47,275 bases of DNA, taken from assembly GCA_028280785.1 (NCBI GenBank), contig JANQLF010000302.1, forward strand, positions 1 to 47,275, written 5' to 3'. A program made the translations under genes and the position numbers. Below are positions 42,399-47,275 of this stretch, one piece after another. The notes beneath the pieces were generated by a model. That model had not been told where the DNA came from, searched no databases, and saw nothing but the letters and a program-made list of their open reading frames with translations. The number at the start of each line of letters is the position of its first letter. The first letter of the stretch is position 1. Origin of the DNA: Planctomycetota bacterium. Lineage in GTDB: Bacteria > Planctomycetota > UBA11346.

Positions 42399-43355
42399 TT
42401 AAGCCTTTTTTTCGTGTAATCTAAATTGCCTGAATGGTTTCCTACCGCCGCTGATTTGTATCTTTTCACCAACCATATCGGCAGTGATTTCAACAAACTC
42501 AGGTTCTTTTCCTTTGGTCATGTTACACGATAAACTAAATTCATCACACAGCACCTTGTCAACATCACCAACTTTTTCAAGGATCTGCACTTTGATGGCG
42601 TCCTTATTCTGAGTTAAATTTTTGATATCTCTACCGATATCGCGGTAATCAATGAGCATTTCTCTGATGGTTTCATCACCACTGGCATTTAAGAACTCAT
42701 CACCAGCATGGTTGTGAAGTTGAATAAGGAAATCAATATCAGTGATGTAGTTTGGGTCTGGTTCTTTTTCATCGTATACGTCAGCCCAAAAGGCTTCAGT
42801 ACGTTCACATAAAATATCACCCAGCTCGTGATCTCTTTTACGCTCAATGTATTTTATCTGGTTGCCACCCACAAGCACAGCAATCAAACACCATTCGCGG
42901 TTCATTACTTCCATCTGATGCTGTACTTGCATTTCAATATGCTCTGGTGCCTCATCTTCTTTCCATGAGTTTTTGTAAACCAGTGCATCAACATTTTTTA
43001 CTTCAAGAATGCCTGGGCCGTTATTATGATTAACAATCTCAAAGTCAAATGACGAACCCATGCGCTCAACGATGCCATGGCGGACGTAGCGGTTTACTTT
43101 ACGGATGGTAAGCTCAAGCTCTTCCGCTACGCCCTTGGCAATCACTTCCTCTAGCCGCAACCCCCACTCCATTCGCTCGTTCATGGCAAAGGTGTTCTCG
43201 ACCGATCCGGTTTTATAATGATACAGCTCATACTCTGTTAGATAAGGTGACATATCAAACAAAGCAGGAATCTCCGTACTGGTAAGATCCTCCGACCTTA
43301 ACTGCAGCCAATGTTCATGACTTTCGGGTACTATAGCGACTGGTTTGTGATCCAT
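42399..43355 (-). CDS. YqaJ-like recombinase exonuclease
   Basis: 318 residues from the ATG at 43355; an upstream frame from 43397 begins inside the -10/operator and is rejected. LRSEDLTSTEIPALFDMSPYLTEYELYHYKTG, then MEWGLRLEEVIAKG and GILEVKNVDA with the catalytic E-x-K pair are diagnostic of YqaJ/lambda-exonuclease proteins. It chews 5' ends to feed RecT. Ribosome site AAGG with an eight-base spacer. Confidence 0.92.
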   Translation of the reverse strand: MDHKPVAIVPESHEHWLQLRSEDLTSTEIPALFDMSPYLTEYELYHYKTGSVENTFAMNERMEWGLRLEEVIAKGVAEELELTIRKVNRYVRHGIVERMGSSFDFEIVNHNNGPGILEVKNVDALVYKNSWKEDEAPEHIEMQVQHQMEVMNREWCLIAVLVGGNQIKYIERKRDHELGDILCERTEAFWADVYDEKEPDPNYITDIDFLIQLHNHAGDEFLNASGDETIREMLIDYRDIGRDIKNLTQNKDAIKVQILEKVGDVDKVLCDEFSLSCNMTKGKEPEFVEITADMVGEKIQISGGRKPFRQFRLHEKKA

Positions 43356-43388
43356 TGTGTTTACCTTTTTAGAATTAATATCTAAGAT

Positions 43389-43425
43389 TGTTGACATTTT
43401 AGCAACACTTAAATCTGCCTGTCAA
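43389..43425 (-). promoter_or_regulatory. Recombination promoter with operator over the -10
   Basis: Leftward -35 TTGACA (43425-43420), 18-bp spacer, -10 TAAAAT (43401-43396). Operator copy TGTTGAC-ATTTT-AGCAACA at 43389-43407 (five of seven arm positions) covers the -10. Confidence 0.68.
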
Positions 43426-43431
43426 TAGGGG

Positions 43432-43462
43432 TGTTGACATTTTGTCTACAGTTAAATAAACT
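43432..43462 (+). promoter_or_regulatory. Promoter of the HTH regulator with operator over the -35
   Basis: -35 TTGACA (43434-43439), 17-bp spacer, -10 TAAACT (43457-43462). Operator TGTTGAC-ATTTT-GTCTACA (43432-43450, six of seven arm positions). The two divergent promoters and their operators lie within 75 bp. Confidence 0.72.
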
Positions 43463-43491
43463 GCCTCAAAACAATATAGCGATATACCGTA

Positions 43492-43731
43492 ATGCCGAGA
43501 AGCAGAAAAAAGAAAACTCCAGCTGAATACGTGATTGAGTTATTCGAGGGCGCTGCCAATGTAGCTGACATACTTGGTCTTGAGCGCACCACAATCTACC
43601 GCTGGACTTACGCTAAAGAGAATGGTGGCCGAGATGGTCGCGTACCTTCTGTTCATCATGAAGATCTTCTTGCTGCAGCCAAGAAGCAGAAGCGTCATCT
43701 TAAGCCAGAGCATCTTGTAGTCGGTGCGTAG
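43492..43731 (+). CDS. Small HTH regulator, candidate operator-binding protein
   Basis: 79 residues. A basic arm (PRSRKKKTP) is followed by a compact Cro-like helix-turn-helix (FEGAANVADILGLERTTIYRWTYAKENG) and a basic tail. It has no clear ribosome site, and the leader is only about 20-25 bases, so its translation is probably weak. Its own -35 lies in an operator copy, as expected of an autoregulated repressor. No proof that it binds the 19-bp site. Confidence 0.8.
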   Translation: MPRSRKKKTPAEYVIELFEGAANVADILGLERTTIYRWTYAKENGGRDGRVPSVHHEDLLAAAKKQKRHLKPEHLVVGA

Positions 43732-43957
43732 GAATATAATACCACCCAGGCAATACGCTCAAGAGATCGATGGATCAATTGAGCTTATCGTTTGCAAAGA
43801 AGATAGCGAAGGCAAGAAAAATTACTCAGTTAACAAAGAAATAAAATCGACCGTTGAGGAAAAAGTACCTGAGCATTTGCAACCGATAGTGTTAACTCAT
43901 TTAAGAAACACAATTCTTCACAGGATGTCGAGACTAAAAAGAGGTTTGCATGTTTGA
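43724..43957 (+). CDS. Hypothetical protein, DUF7696-like, 77 residues
   Basis: Begins with GTG inside the end of the HTH gene (8-bp overlap). The layout PRQYAQEID...VPEHLQPIVLTHLRNTI resembles small phage proteins near helicase genes that I recall as DUF7696; not certain. It precedes the helicase gene and overlaps it by eight bases. Confidence 0.7.
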   Translation: MRRNIIPPRQYAQEIDGSIELIVCKEDSEGKKNYSVNKEIKSTVEEKVPEHLQPIVLTHLRNTILHRMSRLKRGLHV

Positions 43958-45401
43958 GTTGTTTCCAGATCAAATTGATGTTGTAAATGACTTGCGCAAT
44001 GCAATGCGTAGTTACAAGAATATACTCATACAATGCGAAACAGGCTTTGGTAAAACAGTTGTTGCTACAGATATAACCTCAGCTGCAGTTAACAAGGGCA
44101 ACCTTGTTTTTTTTATTTGCCACAGGCAATCATTAATAGACCAAACCTATAGAACATTTGGCAGAGGCGGCATAAAACAAATCAGTTTTATTGCTGCACA
44201 GTATCCCGCTTATAGCGAAAAGTCACTTGTGCAAATATGTTCAATAGGCACACTGGTTAATCGAATAAATTCCGTGAATTTGCCAGTCATTTGTATTTGG
44301 GACGAAGCCCACCACCTTGGCGCTAAAACGTGGAGTAAGGTTAAGGATGCCATGCCGAACGCTTACCATATAGGCTTATCGGCAACACCTGAGCGTCTTG
44401 ACGGAACTGGGCTTGGTAATTATTTTGATGTCATGATACAAGGACCGCCAACGAATTGGTTAATCGAAAACGGCAGGTTGTCCGATTACGATATTTATTC
44501 TGCAGCAAGTACACCCGATACAACTGAGCTTCATTGTAGAGCTGGTGATTACAAACGAGATGAACTGGTTGTTGCGATGGATAAGTCACAAATCACTGGT
44601 GACATTATCGATCATTGGCGAAAACATGCAGCCGGTAAAAGAACGGTTGGTTTTGCTGTGAGTATTGAACATTCAATGCATATCGTTGAGCAGTTTAATA
44701 AAGCCAATATTCGCGCTCTCCACCTTGATTCAAAAATGAAAAAAGAAGCAAGGATTGCTGCGGCTAAAGCACTGGTTGCTGGTGACTTGGATATTATTTT
44801 TAATGTTGATTTGTTTGGCGAAGGCTATGATTTAGCGGCACAAGCCGGATCAAATAAAACGATTGATGCAGTTATTTGCGCAAGACCAACACAATCACGT
44901 GCATTGTCACGACAACAAACAGGTCGCGCTTTGCGTGTTAAAGAGGATGGTTCAAATGCTATCATATTGGACCATGCGAATAACTGGATGCGTCACGGCT
45001 TGCCAGATGATCATATTGAATGGACACTTGACAGCAAAAAGAGAGACTCGCGCAAAAAGAATGATGATGAAACAGATGTTATGGCCAAGCAGTGCAATAA
45101 ATGTTTCGCGGTACACCGACCTGCACCACGTTGCCCTTACTGTGGTTACGAATACCCCATTAAATCACGTGAAATTGAGCATGCTGAAGGTGAGCTGAAA
45201 AAGGTCGATAAAGAAAAGGCGCGCCGTAAATTTGATGCTGAAATGTATCAAGCCAAAACGGCCAGAGAACTCACCGATTTATTTATTAAGCGTGGATCTG
45301 ACCCAATAAAAGCAGGAAAGCGGGCTGCACATGTGCTAAGATCTCGAAGGGAAAAACAAGAGAAGCGAGCGCAATCAGTATTGCATGAGTACCACGCATA
45401 A
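43950..45401 (+). CDS. SF2 DEAH-box helicase
   Basis: 483 residues, RadD/UvsW-like. Walker A ETGFGKT at 30-36, DEAH at 118-121, SAT in LSATPERLD, and QQTGRALR as motif VI. A zinc cluster CNKC...CPYC lies near residues 380-400, with a C-terminal helical tail. It probably remodels branched recombination or replication intermediates. Strong ribosome site (AGAGG, five-base spacing). Confidence 0.92.
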   Translation: MFELFPDQIDVVNDLRNAMRSYKNILIQCETGFGKTVVATDITSAAVNKGNLVFFICHRQSLIDQTYRTFGRGGIKQISFIAAQYPAYSEKSLVQICSIGTLVNRINSVNLPVICIWDEAHHLGAKTWSKVKDAMPNAYHIGLSATPERLDGTGLGNYFDVMIQGPPTNWLIENGRLSDYDIYSAASTPDTTELHCRAGDYKRDELVVAMDKSQITGDIIDHWRKHAAGKRTVGFAVSIEHSMHIVEQFNKANIRALHLDSKMKKEARIAAAKALVAGDLDIIFNVDLFGEGYDLAAQAGSNKTIDAVICARPTQSRALSRQQTGRALRVKEDGSNAIILDHANNWMRHGLPDDHIEWTLDSKKRDSRKKNDDETDVMAKQCNKCFAVHRPAPRCPYCGYEYPIKSREIEHAEGELKKVDKEKARRKFDAEMYQAKTARELTDLFIKRGSDPIKAGKRAAHVLRSRREKQEKRAQSVLHEYHA

Positions 45402-45861
45402 AAAAGAAAGCAACATATTAAAACTTATTTTGATGGCTGCCACTGAGATCGGTACACGACTTTTTCGTGTCAATGTGGGTATGGGCTGGACCGGCAACAA
45501 AATTGACAAGGTTGCCAAAGATGGCATGTATTACTGCAGCAAGGGCGATGTTATTATTCGCGATGCTCACCCATTCAGTAGCGGCCTACCTAAAGGCTAT
45601 TCAGATACAACGGGTTGGACGCCTGTTAACATTACACAAGATATGGTCGGCAAAAAAATTGCTGTATTTACAGCTATTGAAGCCAAAGCACCGACTGGTC
45701 GGGTCTCCAGTCACCAGAAAAACTTTCTCGAAGCTGTGTCATCTGCTGGTGGTATAGCCTTTGTGGCGCGCTCGGGGGAAGAGTTTTGTAACGAGATGGA
45801 AACCCAGAAAGACCTTCTCTCTCGGCCACTCTCAGCTGATTCATCAAATAACAATAACTAA
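45385..45861 (+). CDS. VRR-NUC nuclease
   Basis: 158 residues. GDVIIRDAHPFSSGLPKGYSDTTGWTPV, then FTAIEAKAPTGRVSSHQKNFLEAV and GGIAFVARS match the VRR-NUC fold (PD-(D/E)XK type), with the catalytic E-x-K in IEAK. Overlaps the helicase end by 17 bp. It pairs with the helicase to process branched DNA. Its 3' end is antisense to the gene at 45674. Confidence 0.9.
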   Translation: MSTTHKKESNILKLILMAATEIGTRLFRVNVGMGWTGNKIDKVAKDGMYYCSKGDVIIRDAHPFSSGLPKGYSDTTGWTPVNITQDMVGKKIAVFTAIEAKAPTGRVSSHQKNFLEAVSSAGGIAFVARSGEEFCNEMETQKDLLSRPLSADSSNNNN

Positions 45862-45961
45862 TACCCAGACACCAAGCGACAAGCTTCATGCAATAACCAT
45901 TGCATTTAAACTCATACGCCAAGGCCAATTCCTCAACGTAGAGTTTTTGTTTTTTTCTCAT
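45674..45961 (-). CDS. Possible HTH-like protein downstream of SSB
   Basis: 95 residues. The ATG at 45961 lies three bases after the SSB stop, so the gene could be co-translated with it. Residues about 8-57 (LALAYEFKCNGYCMKLVAWCLGISYCYLMNQLRVAEREGLSGFPSR) read like a real helix-turn-helix protein, while the C-terminal part is antisense to the VRR-NUC gene for 188 bp. The true frame could be shorter in function, but the stop is fixed. Plausible rather than proven. Confidence 0.5.
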   Translation of the reverse strand: MRKKQKLYVEELALAYEFKCNGYCMKLVAWCLGISYCYLMNQLRVAEREGLSGFPSRYKTLPPSAPQRLYHQQMTQLRESFSGDWRPDQSVLWLQ

Positions 45962-45964
45962 CGA

Positions 45965-46444
45965 TTAGAATGGGATGTCGTCATCGAACTGATCGAAGTT
46001 TGCTGGCGTTTGTTGCTGCTGTGTAGAGCCTGGTTGCTGCTGGCCAGTGGCTTGTCCTTGATTGTTGTTTTGTTGACCACCTGGCTGGTTACCAATCATT
46101 TTGAAACATGTGCCATCAAAGCCATCAGCCACAACTTCAGTGATTTTTCGCTTGATACCGTCTTTCTCGTATTCGCGTGTCCGGTTTTTTCCTTCAACAT
46201 AAACACGTAAACCTTTGGTCATCCAGCCATTATCAACACAGGTTTTTACATTTAGCGCCATTTGGTTGTAAAATACCACACGATGCCATTCTGTGCGGGT
46301 TTGCCGCTCATTGGTTTCTTTATCTAACCAGCTCTCAGAGGTTGCCACACTGGCTACAGCAATGGTTTTCCCGTTGCTCTCATGGATCTCTGGCACGTCA
46401 CCCAAGTTACCTATTAACATTACTTTGTTTAAACCGCTAGCCAT
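45965..46444 (-). CDS. ssb: Single-stranded DNA-binding protein
   Basis: 159 residues. OB fold with NKVMLIGNLG, EWHRVVFYNQMA, GLRVYVEGKNRTREYEKDG and a Gln/Gly-rich linker to the acidic DDDIPF tip, which recruits partner proteins. The classic bacterial SSB layout. It coats single strands exposed by the VirE helicase, RecT and the nucleases. Confidence 0.96.
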   Translation of the reverse strand: MASGLNKVMLIGNLGDVPEIHESNGKTIAVASVATSESWLDKETNERQTRTEWHRVVFYNQMALNVKTCVDNGWMTKGLRVYVEGKNRTREYEKDGIKRKITEVVADGFDGTCFKMIGNQPGGQQNNNQGQATGQQQPGSTQQQQTPANFDQFDDDIPF

Positions 46445-46462
46445 TATTGACTCCTAAATTCA

Positions 46463-46491
46463 TTGACTTGAGCTGCCAATGATAATAATAT
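46463..46491 (+). promoter_or_regulatory. Primase promoter
   Basis: TTGACT (46463-46468), 17-bp spacer, TAATAT (46486-46491). The following operator copy starts at the last base of the -10. Confidence 0.65.
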
Positions 46492-46509
46492 GTTGCAAAA
46501 ATATCAACA
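46479..46509 (-). promoter_or_regulatory. SSB promoter with operator
   Basis: Leftward -35 TTGATA (46507-46502), 17-bp spacer, -10 TATCAT (46484-46479). The operator TGTTGCA-AAAAT-ATCAACA (46491-46509, five of seven arm positions) covers the -35 and adjoins the primase -10, so one bound protein could control both genes. Confidence 0.7.
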
Positions 46510-46530
46510 TAAAAGTGCATTGGGAATTTT

Positions 46531-47275
46531 ATGACTGATGAGGTAATCAACGGCATACGCTGTGCCGATGATGTGGCGGCTAAACTCGAAAATGCAGTCG
46601 AACAAGGAAGTGGATGGCTCGCTTCGTGTCCAGCTCACGAAGATTTACAAGCGTCATTATCTATTCATGATGGTGAAAAGGGTATTGTCGTTAAATGCCA
46701 TGCTGGATGCACACAGTCTGAAGTCATAGATGCATTGAAAGATATTGATGCATGGCCAAGATATAAAAAACGGCAACAAAAAATAGGCAACAAAGAAATA
46801 ACTGCCACTTATGATTATTTTAATGATACTGGCGATTTAGTTTTTCAAGTTGTTAGATTTCATCCAAAAAGTTTTGCGCAACGACGACCTGATGGTGAAG
46901 GCAATTGGGTTTGGGGTTTAACAGCCGGGACATATTGTCGTAAAGCTGGTAAAGGTGATTGGCGCAAGAAAAAAAATAATCAGCAAATACCAGATGGCTA
47001 TGAGGCGAAAGAATTCAAAGCTGTTTCTCGTTTACCCATTTATAATTTATCGACAGTTGCTAACAATGCGGATCGTGGCATATTCGTTGTTGAAGGTGAG
47101 AAGGATGCTGAGAATTTATCAGCACACGATCTTGTTGTCACAACCTTTGTGCGCGGTACAGGTAAGTGGCGAAAAGAATATGCCCAGTGGTTTCGGGGAA
47201 GAGACGTATTTCTGTTACCTGACAACGATGATGCTGGCAGAAACGGGATGCGCAAAGTTGCTAGTGAATTGGTTA
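46531..47275 (+). CDS. Zinc/TOPRIM primase fused to VirE-type helicase, N-terminal part
   Basis: The gene runs off the end and continues in phase at base 3, giving 726 residues in total. The first 60 residues hold a CHC2-like zinc site (C33, H36, C56, C60), then a TOPRIM domain with EGEKD at 188-192 and DNDDAG near 231. It makes RNA primers on single strands and unwinds DNA with the C-terminal ATPase. The start ATG at 46531 lies behind a weak ribosome site (TTGGGAATTTT). Confidence 0.94.
   Translation, partial: MTDEVINGIRCADDVAAKLENAVEQGSGWLASCPAHEDLQASLSIHDGEKGIVVKCHAGCTQSEVIDALKDIDAWPRYKKRQQKIGNKEITATYDYFNDTGDLVFQVVRFHPKSFAQRRPDGEGNWVWGLTAGTYCRKAGKGDWRKKKNNQQIPDGYEAKEFKAVSRLPIYNLSTVANNADRGIFVVEGEKDAENLSAHDLVVTTFVRGTGKWRKEYAQWFRGRDVFLLPDNDDAGRNGMRKVASELV
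47177..47275. repeat. Terminal direct repeat, right copy
   Basis: Identical to bases 1-99. One copy should be dropped when the circle is closed. Confidence 0.97.

Noticed and set aside
1..47275. CRISPR array, insertion sequence, integrase with attachment site, or reverse transcriptase
   Set aside because: No regularly spaced repeats, transposase, tyrosine or serine recombinase or YxDD polymerase motif was found in the translations.

Overview
This window is the complete genome of a podovirus-like tailed phage, read as a circle opened inside its primase gene. The first 99 bases and last 99 bases are identical, and the primase reading frame continues in phase across the join, so the unit genome is 47,176 bp. 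The host is probably a Gram-negative bacterium, because the tail-tube, internal virion and 3TM holin types seen here are those of proteobacterial phages. Genus cannot be told from the sequence. No integrase, CI-like repressor, DNA polymerase or RNA polymerase was recognised, so the phage probably relies on host polymerases.

Layout. (1) 46531-47275 joined to 1-1535: zinc/TOPRIM primase fused to a VirE-type helicase, then a terminator and a structured intergenic stretch that may encode a small RNA. (2) 1895-6708, minus strand: small genes of mostly unknown function, including a MESH1/SpoT-type (p)ppGpp hydrolase and a possible ribbon-helix-helix protein. (3) 6709-7499: a 790-bp non-coding control region with tandem 9-bp iterons, palindromes and an AT-rich block, the best candidate origin. 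(4) 7500-14041, plus strand: a tRNA-Glu(UUC) and about 22 very small genes (zinc ribbons, membrane proteins, one secreted protein), closed by a strong terminator. (5) 14148-39435, plus strand: late region with small and large terminase, portal, Bbp19-like protein, scaffold, major capsid, Bbp16-like cement, beta-rich structural protein, staple, tail-tube proteins A and B, internal virion proteins, a 2319-residue polyvalent protein, and the tail fibre. The head order matches the Bordetella BPP-1 type. (6) 39491-40574, minus strand: 3TM holin and a DUF5675 protein. (7) 40633-43355, minus strand: YqaJ exonuclease, RecT and an HNH protein. (8) 43492-45861, plus strand: HTH regulator, small protein, SF2 helicase and VRR-NUC nuclease. 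(9) 45674-46444, minus strand: SSB and a small HTH-like protein.

The most striking feature is a dispersed 19-bp palindrome, TGTTGAC-N5-GTCAACA. It occurs with the same 7-5-7 geometry on or beside sigma70-like promoters of nearly every transcription unit: tRNA/early, two further early promoters, lysis, recombination, helicase, SSB and primase. A degenerate copy lies at the late promoter and one copy is inside the giant virion gene. This looks like a phage-wide regulon run by one repressor. The small HTH protein at 43492-43731, whose own promoter carries a site, is the first candidate. The phage-encoded (p)ppGpp hydrolase and the ADP-ribosyltransferase plus metallopeptidase modules of the giant protein are the other main points of interest.
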